DNA of 64,000 nucleotides from Hypericibacter adhaerens. GTDB lineage: Bacteria; Pseudomonadota; Alphaproteobacteria; Dongiales; Dongiaceae. The position numbers were made by a program, and so were the translations under genes. The notes under the pieces were generated by a model that was not told the origin of the DNA, searched no databases, and worked only from the letters and a program-made list of their open reading frames with translations. The stretch is taken from assembly GCF_008728835.1 (NCBI RefSeq), contig NZ_CP042582.1:5501001-5565000 (forward strand). The letters are read 5' to 3'. Below are positions 16,339 through 27,633 of the stretch, in pieces (position 1 is the first letter of the stretch; every line of letters starts with the position of its first letter).

Positions 16339-17082
16339 ATGTCAGAGAACAGCCGCGACAATCTGGAACGTGCACTGAACGAACTGTCGGAGAAGATCCG
16401 CCGCGAGCCCGACCGGGCGCAGCACCACCTCGACCGAGCCAGCATTTGGATGAGGCTGAAGAAGGATCGCGAGGCGATCAGGAACCTCGACGAGGCGATC
16501 CGTCTTAGACCTGACGACAGTGAAACCCACCACCTTCGTGGCTGGCTATGGCAGGGGCTGGGCGATGTCGAAGCGGCCGTTCGCGATTACACGCGGGCCA
16601 TTGCGCTTGATCCCGATCGCAATCACACCTTCAACAATCGCGCCAATGCTCATTCGGATATCGGAAACTACGATGCCGCAATTCATGACTTCGCTGAAGC
16701 TCTCAGACTCGATCCAGAGGATCACATTGCGATGCTAAACCGCGGGCTCATGTTCCTCGATATGGGCGATTTAGAGGCCGCACTTCGTGATTTCGACGCG
16801 ATCGATCGCTTCGTCGCCGGCTGTGAAGACATGCATGTGTGGCGCGGGCTCACACTATTGAAGCTGGGCCGCATCGACGCTGCTGCCGAGGACTTTGACA
16901 TAGCCGACCGGCTGCAATCTGGTCGGCTGCAACGGCCGAATCTTCGCGCCAGCACATTGATCGGGCGCGCTTATGTATCGCGAGCGAAAGGGGAACCGGC
17001 TCGCGCGGCAGCCGATATCGAAGCGGCCAAAGCGATCGACCCGGAGGCCGAGACTAATCTCATCAGAAGAGGGCTCGCCTGA
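16339..17082 (+). CDS. Tetratricopeptide repeat protein
   Basis: The 247-residue soluble protein (ATG at 16339) consists of about five to six TPR units. Examples are DREAIRNLDEAIRLRPDD, VEAAVRDYTRAIALDPDR, YDAAIHDFAEALRLDPED and LEAALRDFDAIDRF. TPRs mediate protein-protein contact; no catalytic domain is visible and the partner is unknown. Its base composition and codon choice are noticeably less GC-rich than its neighbours, suggesting a different history. It converges on dnaJ. Confidence 0.85.
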   Translation: MSENSRDNLERALNELSEKIRREPDRAQHHLDRASIWMRLKKDREAIRNLDEAIRLRPDDSETHHLRGWLWQGLGDVEAAVRDYTRAIALDPDRNHTFNNRANAHSDIGNYDAAIHDFAEALRLDPEDHIAMLNRGLMFLDMGDLEAALRDFDAIDRFVAGCEDMHVWRGLTLLKLGRIDAAAEDFDIADRLQSGRLQRPNLRASTLIGRAYVSRAKGEPARAAADIEAAKAIDPEAETNLIRRGLA

Positions 17083-17116
17083 TCCTTGGATCGGCGGCTG
17101 GGCGGCGCCCGCCGCC

Positions 17117-18265
17117 CTACTCCTTCAGCTCCTGCCAGAACTCCTTCACCTTGGCGAAGAAGCCTTCGGCCTCGGGGCTGTGGCTCTTGCCCTTGCCGCC
17201 GGCCTTGTCGAACTCGCCCAGCAGCTCCTGCTGCTTCTTGGTGAGATGGACCGGCGTCTCGACCGCGAGATGGACGTAGAAATCGCCGCGGTGATGCTGG
17301 CGCAGGATGCTCATGCCCTTGCCCTTGAGGCGGAACTGCTGGCCGCTCTGGGCGCCGGCCGGGATCTGCAGGCGCACCCGCGCACCGTCGATGCCCGGCA
17401 CCTCGATCGGCCCGCCCAGGGCCGCCGTCACCATCGGGATCGGCACCTTCACGTGAAGGTCGGCGCCGTCGCGCTCGAACAGGCGGTGCGGCTCGATCGA
17501 GAGGAAGATGTAGAGATCGCCCGGCGGCGAGCCGCGCAGGCCGGCCTCGCCTTCGCCGGCGAGGCGGATCCGGGTCCCGTCCTCGACGCCCGGCGGCACA
17601 TTCACGTTGAGGCTCTTGTCGCGCCGCGTGCGGCCCGAGCCGCCGCAGCTCTTGCAGGGCTTCTCGATGACGCGGCCGGTGCCGGCGCAATGGGTGCAGG
17701 TCCGCTCCATGGTGAAGAAGCCCTGCGTCATGCGGGTGCGGCCCGAGCCGTGGCAGACCGGGCAGGAGACCGGATGGGTCCCCTTCTCGCCGCCCGAGCC
17801 GGCGCAATCCTCGCATTTGACCGAGGAAGGCACGCGCACCGTGGCGGTCTTGCCGGCGAAGGCCTCCTCGAGCGTGATCTGCATGTTGTAGCGCAGGTCG
17901 CCGCCGCGGGTCTGGGCCTGGGCCCGCCCGCGCCCGCCGACGAACTCGCCGAACATCTCCTCGAAGATGTCGGCGAAGCCGCCCGCCCCGAAGCCGGCCC
18001 CGGCGCCGAAGCCGCCGCCGGGCCTGGCGCCCGCCCCGTTCTCGAAGGCGGCGTGGCCGTAGCGGTCATAGGCCGCGCGCTTCTGCTCGTCCTTGAGGAT
18101 CTCGTAGGCTTCGCTGATTTCCTTGAACTTGTGCTCGGCCGCCTTGTCGCCGGCATTGCGGTCGGGGTGGAACTTCATCGCCGCCGCGCGGTAGGCCTTC
18201 TTGATGGCCTCTGCGCTCGCGTCCTTCGGCACCCCGAGGGTCTGGTAGTAATCCTGCTTGGCCAT
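17117..18265 (-). CDS. dnaJ: Chaperone DnaJ (Hsp40)
   Basis: This 382-residue type I J protein stimulates the DnaK ATPase and delivers substrates. The J domain has HPDRNAGD with the essential HPD. It is followed by a Gly/Phe-rich stretch and four CxxCxGxG zinc-binding repeats ([32 protein letters not shown]), then the C-terminal substrate-binding domains. It lies downstream of dnaK on the same strand with 167 bases between, consistent with a dnaKJ operon. Confidence 0.97.
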   Translation of the reverse strand: MAKQDYYQTLGVPKDASAEAIKKAYRAAAMKFHPDRNAGDKAAEHKFKEISEAYEILKDEQKRAAYDRYGHAAFENGAGARPGGGFGAGAGFGAGGFADIFEEMFGEFVGGRGRAQAQTRGGDLRYNMQITLEEAFAGKTATVRVPSSVKCEDCAGSGGEKGTHPVSCPVCHGSGRTRMTQGFFTMERTCTHCAGTGRVIEKPCKSCGGSGRTRRDKSLNVNVPPGVEDGTRIRLAGEGEAGLRGSPPGDLYIFLSIEPHRLFERDGADLHVKVPIPMVTAALGGPIEVPGIDGARVRLQIPAGAQSGQQFRLKGKGMSILRQHHRGDFYVHLAVETPVHLTKKQQELLGEFDKAGGKGKSHSPEAEGFFAKVKEFWQELKE

Positions 18266-18337
18266 GATGGTCAGGTTGTCGTCACTCGCCGGAACCTACG
18301 ACTCGAAGATTGAAAGACCCTTGTCAGATAACAGAAA

Positions 18338-18395
18338 CGGGGCCGGCGAGCGATGGAGCATGGTTTCGTTACGCCCCCGAGGCCCGCCGGCCCCG
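18338..18395 (-). promoter_or_regulatory. Stem-loop between dnaK and dnaJ
   Basis: An 11-base perfect inverted repeat (CGGGGCCGGCG at 18338-18348, complement at 18385-18395) encloses a 36-base loop between the dnaK stop and the dnaJ start. There is no T-run, so it is not a standard terminator. It could stabilise the dnaK message or attenuate dnaJ. Confidence 0.4.
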
Positions 18396-18432
18396 CTGAT
18401 AGTCCGTCTCTGATGGTCGAGCCCGGCTTCGG

Positions 18433-20379
<1,947 letters not shown>

Positions 20380-20524
20380 TGCTTCCTCGTTTCCATGGCA
20401 GGTCCGCCCGCGGCCTTCTCGGGTTGGCGAAGCACCGCCCCGGGACCCCCGATTTTCAAGCTGCCCTGCGGCTACCGGGCAAGACCCGATACCGCTTGGG
20501 AAAATGACCTTTTGGTCCGACGGG

Positions 20525-20554
20525 ATATATAGGCGGCCAGGGTTCGGGCGCAAG
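20525..20554 (-). promoter_or_regulatory. Sigma32 (RpoH) heat-shock promoter of dnaK
   Basis: On the minus strand CTTG (20554-20551), a 17-base spacer and CCTATATAT (20533-20525) match the alphaproteobacterial heat-shock pattern CTTG-N17/18-CYTATNT. It lies ~145 bases before dnaK. No CIRCE inverted repeat is seen, so HrcA control at this promoter is not supported. Confidence 0.75.
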
Positions 20555-20719
20555 CACCTGATGGCCGCAAAAACGCCAGAATCTGCCCCTTGGCGACATG
20601 CCGCAGGCCCCGGTCAGATGTGATTTCCAGCCTCTCGCCGCCGCCCTCCCGGACCCCTATTCTGCAGGCCCTGAACCGGCCCCGGCCGACCGGTCCCTCC
20701 AGCCCCTTCGGGATGCGCC

Positions 20720-20962
20720 ATGAGCAGCAGCCAGGAACCCGACCTGCAGAACAGCGGCATCTACCGCGTCATCAGGATCCTGTTCGGCGCCGATCTGGTG
20801 ATCGGGCTGGCGCTGGCCGCGATCGGCTATTGGGTCCTGGAGGCGCCGCCGCTCTGGATCGTCGGGCTGGGCCTGGCCGCGGTCGGCCTCCTCATGCTGT
20901 GGCTCTTCCCGCTGCTCATGCGCCGCTCGGCCGAGCGCGGCCGAAACAACCCCGGCTCATAA
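20720..20962 (+). CDS. Small two-helix membrane protein
   Basis: An 80-residue protein with two strongly hydrophobic segments (about residues 20-40 and 45-68) and a charged tail RRSAERGRNN. It stands alone between divergent dnaK and convergent grpE. The ribosome site is weak. The clean hydrophobic pattern supports a real gene, but I recognise no family and no function. Confidence 0.6.
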   Translation: MSSSQEPDLQNSGIYRVIRILFGADLVIGLALAAIGYWVLEAPPLWIVGLGLAAVGLLMLWLFPLLMRRSAERGRNNPGS

Positions 20963-21032
20963 CGCTTTGCGCCAGCCCGCTCATCCGCATTGGCTCAGGA
21001 ACTGCAGGGTTCCGCCGCCCCGAACGCCGGCG

Positions 21033-21650
21033 CTAAACGACCGTGTCGATCCGGCTGCCGGGTGCACCGCCCTCGCCGTTGGGCTTGGCCGCGGCCGGTT
21101 CGGCCTTGGCCACGCCGACCATGGCCGCGCGCAGGAGCCGGTCCTGGATCAGGTAGCCCGGCTGCAGCACCTGGACGATCGTGCCGGCGGGCTGGCCCGT
21201 GCCCGGCACCTCGAACATCGCCTGATGCAGGTTGCTGTCGAACTTCTCGCCCAGGGGCTCGATGCGCCGGATGCCATGGCGCTCGAAGGCCGCCACGAGC
21301 TGGCGCTCGGTCGCGGCCACGCCGTCATAGAGGGTCTTCAGGGCCGGGTCGCTGTCGAGCTGCTCGGCCGGGATATGCTGCAGGGCGCGGCCCAGATTGT
21401 CGGCCACGGCCAGCATATCCTTGGCAAAAGCGGTGGCGGCATAGCGTTGCGCGTCCTCGCGCTCGCGCTGCCCCCGCCGGCGCACATTCTCGGTCTCGGC
21501 CAGCGCCCGCAGGAGCTGGTCCTTGAGCCGGCCGATCTCGGCCCTGGCCTCCTCGAGCGGGTCGGTCCCGGGGGCCGCCGCGGCCTCGGCCGGCACAGCG
21601 CTGTCATTGGCGGGCGCGGGCGCGCCCTCGTCTCTCTTCTCGTCCGTCAT
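21033..21650 (-). CDS. grpE: Nucleotide exchange factor GrpE
   Basis: The 205-residue product has the GrpE layout: an acidic low-complexity N-terminus, a long coiled coil (EIGRLKDQLLRALAETENVRRR), then the beta-domain with GVAATERQLVAAFERHGIRRI and HQAMFEVPG. It releases ADP from DnaK to reset the chaperone cycle. It lies 22 bases after hrcA on the same strand, the classical hrcA-grpE arrangement. Confidence 0.96.
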   Translation of the reverse strand: MTDEKRDEGAPAPANDSAVPAEAAAAPGTDPLEEARAEIGRLKDQLLRALAETENVRRRGQREREDAQRYAATAFAKDMLAVADNLGRALQHIPAEQLDSDPALKTLYDGVAATERQLVAAFERHGIRRIEPLGEKFDSNLHQAMFEVPGTGQPAGTIVQVLQPGYLIQDRLLRAAMVGVAKAEPAAAKPNGEGGAPGSRIDTVV

Positions 21651-21672
21651 GGTCTTCCTTCGGTCGGCGGGG

Positions 21673-22809
21673 TCAGGACCGGGTTATGGGGTCCCCGGAC
21701 GGCCGGATCAAGGCCCCTCCCGTCCCCAGCACGCGCCCGATCACCTTGGCGGTGTAGTCCACCATGGGGATGATGCGGGCATAATTGACGCGGGTCGGGC
21801 CGATCACCCCCACGGCCCCCACGATCCGCTCGTCGGAATCGCGATAGGGCGCGATCACGACCGAGCAGCCCGACAGGCTAAACAGCTCGTTCTGCGCGCC
21901 GATGAAGATCTGGATGCCCTCGGCCCTGTCGGCCGCCTCGAGCAGGCGGGCCAGCGATTCCTTGGTCTCGAGCGCGGCGAAGAGGGCCCGGACCCTTTCG
22001 AGGTCGGCAATCTCTTTCACATCCTCGAGCAAACGCGACTGGCCGCGCACGATGAGGGCGCCGTCCTTGTTGCCGCCGGCCCAGCTGGCGAGGCCCGCCT
22101 CCACCACCTTGGCCGCCAGCTGGTCGAGCTCGGCGCGCTGGCTGCTGATCTCGGCCATGATATCGGCCCGGGCAGCGTCGAGCGTGCGGCCCACCAGCTT
22201 GGCCGCCAGATAGTTGCCGGCCTCGATCAGCGAGGAAGGCGGCAGGCCGATCGGGAGATCCAGGATGCGGTTCTCGACGATGCCGTCCTCGGTCACCAGC
22301 ACGGCGAGCGCGCGGCCGGGGCCCAGATGCACGAACTCGATATGCTTCAGCGGCCGGGCGGATTTGGGCGCCACCACCAGCCCGGCGCAATGCGAGAGGC
22401 CGGCCAGCATCTGGGTCGCCTGCTCCAGCACCTGCGGCAGGCTGCGGCCCGAGGCCGCGCATTCGCTGTCGATGGTCTGGCGCTCGTCCTCGGTCAGGCC
22501 GCCGATCTCGAGGAGCCCGTCCACGAACATGCGCAGGCCCAGCTCGGTCGGCAGCCGGCCGGCCGAGGTGTGGCGGGCATAGAGCAGCCCCGCCTCCTCC
22601 AGATCGGCCATCACGTTGCGGATCGTGGCGGGCGACAGGCTCAGGCCCAGCCGGCGCGAGAGCGTCCGCGAGCCGACCGGCTCGCCGGTCTCGACATAGG
22701 CATCGACGATATGGCGGAAGATGTCGCGGGAGCGCTGGCTGAGCTCGGCGACGGCGTCGGGGCGTCCCGTCGCCTGCAGCGTCCGCTTGATGGAAAGAGG
22801 CGTTGTCAT
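21673..22809 (-). CDS. hrcA: Heat-inducible transcription repressor HrcA
   Basis: The 378-residue HrcA has an N-terminal winged helix (ETGEPVGSRTLSRRLGLSLSPATIRNVMADLEEAGLL), a GAF-like middle part, and the C-terminal VIAPYRDSDERIVGAVGVIGPTRVNYARIIP signature. HrcA binds CIRCE repeats upstream of groESL/dnaK operons. No CIRCE repeat was found in this window, so its targets, probably groESL, lie elsewhere. It is transcribed divergently from rph. Confidence 0.96.
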   Translation of the reverse strand: MTTPLSIKRTLQATGRPDAVAELSQRSRDIFRHIVDAYVETGEPVGSRTLSRRLGLSLSPATIRNVMADLEEAGLLYARHTSAGRLPTELGLRMFVDGLLEIGGLTEDERQTIDSECAASGRSLPQVLEQATQMLAGLSHCAGLVVAPKSARPLKHIEFVHLGPGRALAVLVTEDGIVENRILDLPIGLPPSSLIEAGNYLAAKLVGRTLDAARADIMAEISSQRAELDQLAAKVVEAGLASWAGGNKDGALIVRGQSRLLEDVKEIADLERVRALFAALETKESLARLLEAADRAEGIQIFIGAQNELFSLSGCSVVIAPYRDSDERIVGAVGVIGPTRVNYARIIPMVDYTAKVIGRVLGTGGALIRPSGDPITRS

Positions 22810-22832
22810 GGCTGGTTCCTGGCGCGTTCTAA

Positions 22833-22861
22833 AACTTAGTAATGCCGGCCGGGACCGTCAA
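22833..22861 (-). promoter_or_regulatory. Candidate sigma70 promoter for hrcA-grpE
   Basis: On the minus strand TTGACG (22861-22856), 17 bases and TAAGTT (22838-22833) give a good -35 and a weak -10 in an AT-richer patch 24 bases before hrcA. The spacing is ideal, but the -10 match is only three of six. Confidence 0.4.
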
Positions 22862-23017
22862 TGTGAGGGACATGGCCGGGGGCTCGGGCGAGGGATCCGG
22901 CCGGGTGAACCGGGCCGTCGCCCGGGCTTCGCCGAACTGGACCGGTCGGGCGTCAGAGGATAGGGTCCGGACCACCAAGCCAGACCCTCGAAACCTTTTT
23001 CCTAGGCCTCCCGATCC

Positions 23018-23740
23018 ATGCGTCCTTCCGGTCGCGCGCCCGACGCGCTTCGTTCCATCCGTCTCGACATCAATGTCAGCAAATATGCCGAGGGTTCCTG
23101 CCTCGCCGTCTTCGGCGACACGCAGGTGCTGTGCCTGGCGACCGTCGAGGAGAAGGTGCCGCCCTTCCTGCGCAATTCCGGCCGCGGCTGGGTCACGGCC
23201 GAATACGGCATGCTGCCGCGCGCGACCAACGAGCGCACCGAGCGCGAGGCCTCCAAAGGCAAGCAGAGCGGCCGCACGCTCGAGATCCAGCGCCTGATCG
23301 GTCGCTCCCTGCGCGCCGTCATCGATCTCGGCGGCTTCGGCGAGCGCCAGATCCGGCTCGATTGCGACGTGCTCCAGGCCGATGGCGGCACCCGCACCGC
23401 CGCCATCACCGGCAGCTTCGTGGCCCTCCATATCGCGCTCGCCCATATGCGCAAGCTGGGCGCGATGCCGGCCATGCCGATCAAGGACCATGTGGCGGCG
23501 ATCTCCTGCGGCATCTTCCAGGGCGTGCCGGTGCTCGATCTCGACTATGCCGAGGACAGCAATGCCGATGCCGACGCCAATTTCGTGCTGACCGGCACCG
23601 GCCAGATCGTCGAAATCCAGGGCACGGCGGAGAAGAAGCCCTTCTCCGATGCCGAGTTCGGCCAGCTCTTCGGGCTCGCGCGCAAGGGCATCGGCGAGCT
23701 GGTCGCTCTCCAGCGCGAGGCGATCCGGAAGGCCGGATGA
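23018..23740 (+). CDS. rph: Ribonuclease PH
   Basis: The 240-residue phosphorolytic exonuclease trims tRNA 3' ends. It starts [14 protein letters not shown], has the RNA-binding [33 protein letters not shown] block, the phosphate-site [10 protein letters not shown], and the C-terminal [16 protein letters not shown]. The stop overlaps the next gene as ATGA, so the two are coupled. The rph-rdgB-hemW order is common in Alphaproteobacteria. Confidence 0.97.
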   Translation: MRPSGRAPDALRSIRLDINVSKYAEGSCLAVFGDTQVLCLATVEEKVPPFLRNSGRGWVTAEYGMLPRATNERTEREASKGKQSGRTLEIQRLIGRSLRAVIDLGGFGERQIRLDCDVLQADGGTRTAAITGSFVALHIALAHMRKLGAMPAMPIKDHVAAISCGIFQGVPVLDLDYAEDSNADADANFVLTGTGQIVEIQGTAEKKPFSDAEFGQLFGLARKGIGELVALQREAIRKAG

Positions 23741-24837
23741 GTGGGCCGACGGCGCGCAACGACATCCGCATCGAACCCGAGCCCGACTCCGAGCGGCGTC
23801 ACGCGCTCGTCCACGGCATCCTGACGGCCCTGCCCGACTGGTTCGGCATCCCCGACGCCATCGCACGCTATGCCGAGGAGGCCCGCGATCTGACCCTCAT
23901 GGCCGCTCGCAGCGGCGCCCGCGTCGTGGGCTTCGCCACCGTCAAGCCGCAGAGCGCCTGGGCCGCCGAGCTTCATTGCCTGGGGATCCTGGCCGACCAT
24001 CACCGGCAGGGGATCGGCCGCCGCCTGCTCAAGGCCGTCGAAGCCCATCTTTCGCCTCTCGGCGTCGAGTTCCTGTCGGTGAAGACCCTGGCGCCCGAGG
24101 CCGGGTCCGCCGCTTACGACGCCACCCGCGCCTTCTATCTCGCGATGGGATTTCGGCCGCTCGAGACTTTCCCTACCCTGTGGTCGGAAGAGAATCCCTG
24201 CCTCCTGATGGTGAAGACCCTGTCGATGGCCCGACGTTTCGAAGGAAAGACTCTGGTGGTGGCGAGCCACAACCAGGGCAAGGTCAGGGAGATCGCCGAG
24301 CTGCTGCGGCCCTTCGGCGTCGAGCCGGTCTCGGCCGCGAGCCTGGGATTGCCCGAGCCCGAGGAGACCGAGACGACCTTCCGCGGCAATGCCGAGCTCA
24401 AGGCACGCGCCGCCGCGATGGCGGCATCGCTGCCGGCGCTGGCCGACGATTCCGGCCTCGTCGTCGATGCGCTGGGCGGCGCGCCCGGCATCCATTCGGC
24501 GCGCTGGGCCGGCGAGAACCGCGATTTCGGGGAGGCGATGAAACGGGTCGAGCGCGCGCTCGAGACGCGCGGGATCAGGACCGCCGGCCATCGCCGCGCG
24601 CGTTTCGTCTGCGCCCTCTCGCTCTGCTGGCCCGACGGCCATTGCGAGACCTTCGAGGGCAAGGTCGAGGGCAGCCTCGCCTTCCCGCCCCGTGGCTTGC
24701 ACGGGTTCGGCTATGACCCCATCTTCCTGCCCGACGGCCGCACCCTCACCTTCGGCGAGATGGACCCGGCCGAGAAGCATGCGATCAGCCACCGCGCCGA
24801 CGCCTTCCGCCAGCTGGTGGCCGCCTGCTTCGCCTGA
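23737..24837 (+). CDS. GNAT acetyltransferase fused in frame to RdgB/HAM1 NTP pyrophosphatase
   Basis: One uninterrupted 366-codon frame starts at the ATG overlapping the rph stop. Residues ~1-160 form a GNAT acetyltransferase ([23 protein letters not shown] acetyl-CoA loop, then [12 protein letters not shown]). From about residue 164 (ATG at 24226) begins a complete Rdg[34 protein letters not shown], the SARWAGE region, FGYDPIF and [12 protein letters not shown]. RdgB hydrolyses ITP, XTP and dITP to keep deaminated purines out of nucleic acids. The fusion may be genuine, or internal initiation at 24226 may give free RdgB. The joint reads CTGTCGATGG, so a single extra base there could have removed an overlapping TGATG stop-start. 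Confidence 0.85.
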   Translation: MSGPTARNDIRIEPEPDSERRHALVHGILTALPDWFGIPDAIARYAEEARDLTLMAARSGARVVGFATVKPQSAWAAELHCLGILADHHRQGIGRRLLKAVEAHLSPLGVEFLSVKTLAPEAGSAAYDATRAFYLAMGFRPLETFPTLWSEENPCLLMVKTLSMARRFEGKTLVVASHNQGKVREIAELLRPFGVEPVSAASLGLPEPEETETTFRGNAELKARAAAMAASLPALADDSGLVVDALGGAPGIHSARWAGENRDFGEAMKRVERALETRGIRTAGHRRARFVCALSLCWPDGHCETFEGKVEGSLAFPPRGLHGFGYDPIFLPDGRTLTFGEMDPAEKHAISHRADAFRQLVAACFA

Positions 24838-24847
24838 GAGAGGCGGC

Positions 24848-26071
24848 ATGATTCCGACGACGCAGGAGAAGACGGTGCCGATGCCGGGTGCCGGGGCGAG
24901 ACCCGTGCCGGGCGGCTTCGGGCTCTATCTCCATTGGCCCTTCTGCAAGTCGAAATGCCCCTATTGCGATTTCAACAGCCATGTCCGCGCCGCGATCGAC
25001 GAGACGCGCTGGCGTGACGCGCTGATCCGCGAGCTCGACCATTACGCGGCCGAGATCGAAGCGGCGGGCGGCCCCCCTCGCCGCCTCGACAGCATCTTCT
25101 TCGGCGGCGGCACGCCCTCGCTGATGCCGCCCGGCATGGTGGCGGACCTGATCGAGCGCGCGCGCCATCACTGGTCTTTCGCGCCCGGGATCGAGATCAC
25201 GCTCGAAGCCAACCCGACCTCGGTCGAGATCGGTCGCTTCAGAGCCCTCGCCCAGGCCGGCGTCAACCGCGTCTCGATCGGCATCCAGGCGCTCGACGAT
25301 GTTTCGCTCAAGTTCCTCGGGCGACAGCACAGCGCCACCGAGGCGCTCAAGGCCTTCGACGCCGCGCGCACGAACTTCCCGCGCTTCACCTTCGACCTGA
25401 TCTATGCCCGGCCCGATCAAACGCCGGCGCAATGGCGCGCCGAGCTTGCAGCAGCGCTGGCGCGCGCCGGCGGCCATCTCTCGCTCTATCAGCTCACCAT
25501 CGAGCCCGGCACGGCCTTCGAAGGGGCGGTCGCGCGCGGCGAGTTCAAGATCCCCGACGAAGCCACGCAAGCGGCGCTCTACGAGATCACGCAGGAGCTG
25601 ACCGAAGCCGCGGGTCTGCCGGCTTATGAGATCTCGAACCATGCGCGGCCCGGCGAGGAGTCGCGGCACAATCTCGTCTATTGGCGCTATGGCGACTATG
25701 TCGGCGTCGGTCCCGGCGCCCACGGCAGGCTCACGCTCGCCGGCCGCAAATGGGCCACGCGCCAGCATCGCGCGCCCGAGCCCTGGCTCGAGACGGTCGA
25801 GCGCGAGGGGCACGCCACGCGCCAGCGCGACGAGGTCGATCGCGAAGAAAGGCTCGAGGAGATGGTGCTGATGGGCCTGCGGCTCGGCGAGGGTGTCGCC
25901 CGCCAGCGCTTCATCGACGAGACCGGCGCCGAGCCCGAGGCCCTGTTCGATCGCGCCAAGCTCAAGCGGCTGATCGAGGGCGGCTTCCTCATCCTCGACG
26001 CATCGGGCTTGCGGGCCACGCCCGAAGGCCGCCAGCGCCTCAACGCCCTGCTCCCGGCGTTGCTCGGCTAA
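24848..26071 (+). CDS. hemW: Radical SAM heme chaperone HemW
   Basis: The 407-residue protein (ATG at 24848 after GAGAGGCGGC) belongs to the HemN/HemW radical SAM family. It carries the cluster motif C-X3-C-X2-C within LHWPFCKSKCPYCDF, the glycine motif FFGGGTPS, and the HemW-type C-terminal half (YWRYGDYVGVGPGAHG, MVLMGLRLGEGV). Lacking the longer N-terminus of true HemN, it is better called HemW, which inserts heme into target proteins. It follows RdgB by 10 bases and probably shares its transcript. Confidence 0.93.
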   Translation: MIPTTQEKTVPMPGAGARPVPGGFGLYLHWPFCKSKCPYCDFNSHVRAAIDETRWRDALIRELDHYAAEIEAAGGPPRRLDSIFFGGGTPSLMPPGMVADLIERARHHWSFAPGIEITLEANPTSVEIGRFRALAQAGVNRVSIGIQALDDVSLKFLGRQHSATEALKAFDAARTNFPRFTFDLIYARPDQTPAQWRAELAAALARAGGHLSLYQLTIEPGTAFEGAVARGEFKIPDEATQAALYEITQELTEAAGLPAYEISNHARPGEESRHNLVYWRYGDYVGVGPGAHGRLTLAGRKWATRQHRAPEPWLETVEREGHATRQRDEVDREERLEEMVLMGLRLGEGVARQRFIDETGAEPEALFDRAKLKRLIEGGFLILDASGLRATPEGRQRLNALLPALLG

Positions 26072-26091
26072 CCGCCACCCTGAAAAGCGAA

Positions 26092-26121
26092 AGGGCCCGC
26101 CGTTCAGGAACGGCAGGCCCT
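26092..26121 (-). terminator. Terminator-like hairpin, possibly bidirectional
   Basis: Thirteen-base arms (26092-26104 with 26109-26121, one mismatch) and a four-base loop form a strong hairpin between the convergent hemW and small ORF. The minus-strand side is followed by a T-rich stretch (TTTCGCTTTTC), favouring termination of the small gene. The same hairpin may also end hemW. Confidence 0.6.
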
Positions 26122-26178
26122 CGGTTCGCTGGCCATCAGTGATTTGCCGGACGGGGTTCGTCCCGCCCGTCCCTGGTT

Positions 26179-26397
26179 TCAGCCGCAGCCGACGGGGCTG
26201 TGGCGATCGCCATGGCGCAGGCGCGAGGCGCCGGCAGCCAGGGCCGCGATCCCGCTGTCGATCCCCTCGAGCAACCGATAGGTGCCCGACGCGATGTCGA
26301 GCGAAAGCGTATCGCGCTCGAGCTTCTGCTGGGTCGCGAGGTTCCGGTCGGAACCGAACCAGGTTTGGACCAAGCCATCAAAGAAACGATCGATCAT
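26179..26397 (-). CDS. Small unknown protein, 72 residues
   Basis: The ATG at 26397 follows GGAGG at five bases, an excellent ribosome site, which makes this short frame credible. The product begins MIDRFFDGLVQTWFG, has a charged centre (ATQQKLERDTLSLDIAS), an Ala-rich stretch and a His/Arg-rich end. A hairpin terminator lies after its stop. It is divergent from the LysR gene. No family is recognised. An earlier in-frame ATG at 26409 is less well placed. Confidence 0.55.
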   Translation of the reverse strand: MIDRFFDGLVQTWFGSDRNLATQQKLERDTLSLDIASGTYRLLEGIDSGIAALAAGASRLRHGDRHSPVGCG

Positions 26398-26518
26398 AAC
26401 ATCCTCCATTCGTTCGGCCGGGGCGCCATGAACTAATATTTCCTTCACTGAAAGAGCGGCGCCACCGGCTCTATAACGTGAAAAATGGCCCAATTGACGC
26501 CGTTTGACAAACGAGACC

Positions 26519-26531
26519 TTCTAGCCTAGAA
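26519..26531. promoter_or_regulatory. Palindrome upstream of the LysR gene
   Basis: TTCTAG-C-CTAGAA is a perfect palindrome 31 bases before the LysR start, just after a TTGACA (26504-26509). It is a candidate operator or part of the LysR promoter; function is inferred from position. Confidence 0.35.
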
Positions 26532-26561
26532 GATTAGGAAAACTATTCTGAAAGGCAGGGC

Positions 26562-27497
26562 ATGAACGCCTTTCCGCTCAATGCTTTGCGGGTCTTCGAA
26601 GCGGCCGCCCGGCATCTTTCCTTCGCCAAGGCGGCCGAGGAGCTGCATGTGACCCCGGCCGCGGTCAGCCAGCAGATCAAGACCCTGGAGGCCCGGCTCG
26701 GTCAGCCTTTGTTCCGCCGCCTGAACCGCCGGCTGATGCTGACGGACGCGGCCCAGCTCTGCCTGCCGGGCCTGCGCGAGGGGCTGGACCGGATCCAGGC
26801 CGCCATGGCGCTGGTCACCCGTGCCAACCGCAACACGCTGACCGTCTCCTCGGCGCCCACCTTCGCCGCGCGCTGGCTGGTGCCGCGGCTTGAGCGCTTC
26901 GGCGCGCTTCATCCCGAGATCGAGCTCCGGATCGACGCCACCGACCATGTGGTCGATTTCGCGATCGAGCCGATCGACGTCGCGATCCGTTACGGTGGCG
27001 GCCATTATCCGGGCCTGCGCGTCGACAAGATCATGAGCGCGCCCGAATTTCCGGTCTGCAGCCCCAAGCTGCTCGAGGGCCCGCATCCTCTGCGACGACC
27101 CGCGGACCTCAAATACCACACGCTGCTCCACAGCGACGTGCAGCCCGACAACGACCTCTATCCCAACTGGCGCATGTGGCTGCTGGCGGCCGGCGTCAAG
27201 GATGTCGATCCGACGCGCGGGCCCCGCTTCTCGCCCGAGACCATGGCGATCGACGCCGCGATCAAGGGGCAGGGAGTGGCGCTGGCGAGCCTCGTCATCG
27301 TCCAGGACGAGATCGCGGCGGGCCATCTGGTGAAGCCCTTCGACGTGATGCTGAAGCTGCAATTCGCCTATTACCTGGTGGCGCCGCGCACCACCGCCGA
27401 CCGGCCGGCGGTGAAGGCCTTCCGCGAATGGCTGCTGGAGGAGACGAAGCCGATCCGGGAAGCGGAGCAGAAGCTGGCCGAGGCGAAGCCGGCCTAA
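26562..27497 (+). CDS. LysR-family regulator, GcvA-like
   Basis: The 311-residue LysR regulator begins with LNALRVFEAAARHLSFAKAAEELHVTPAAVSQQIKTLE, the winged helix typical of the GcvA branch, followed by the periplasmic-binding-like effector domain. GcvA itself controls glycine cleavage, but many GcvA-like proteins control other divergent genes. The divergent neighbour here is only the small ORF at 26179. A 13-base palindrome TTCTAG-C-CTAGAA (26519-26531) and TTGACA (26504-26509) just upstream may be its promoter and autoregulatory site. Confidence 0.9.
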   Translation: MNAFPLNALRVFEAAARHLSFAKAAEELHVTPAAVSQQIKTLEARLGQPLFRRLNRRLMLTDAAQLCLPGLREGLDRIQAAMALVTRANRNTLTVSSAPTFAARWLVPRLERFGALHPEIELRIDATDHVVDFAIEPIDVAIRYGGGHYPGLRVDKIMSAPEFPVCSPKLLEGPHPLRRPADLKYHTLLHSDVQPDNDLYPNWRMWLLAAGVKDVDPTRGPRFSPETMAIDAAIKGQGVALASLVIVQDEIAAGHLVKPFDVMLKLQFAYYLVAPRTTADRPAVKAFREWLLEETKPIREAEQKLAEAKPA

Positions 27498-27633
27498 CGC
27501 CGACCTCGGCCGGCAGGGTCGCTCGACGGGCAGCCTCCAGGAGCGATGACCGTCTTCCTAACATTCTCCATAGACCGGCGATCCGGATCGGCCGAAGCTG
27601 GCGCCGCCGGGGCGAGGTGGCGGGAGAGGGGAC

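Noticed and set aside
22810-23017. CIRCE element upstream of hrcA
   Set aside because: No TTAGCACTC-N9-GAGTGCTAA-like repeat is present here or upstream of dnaK.
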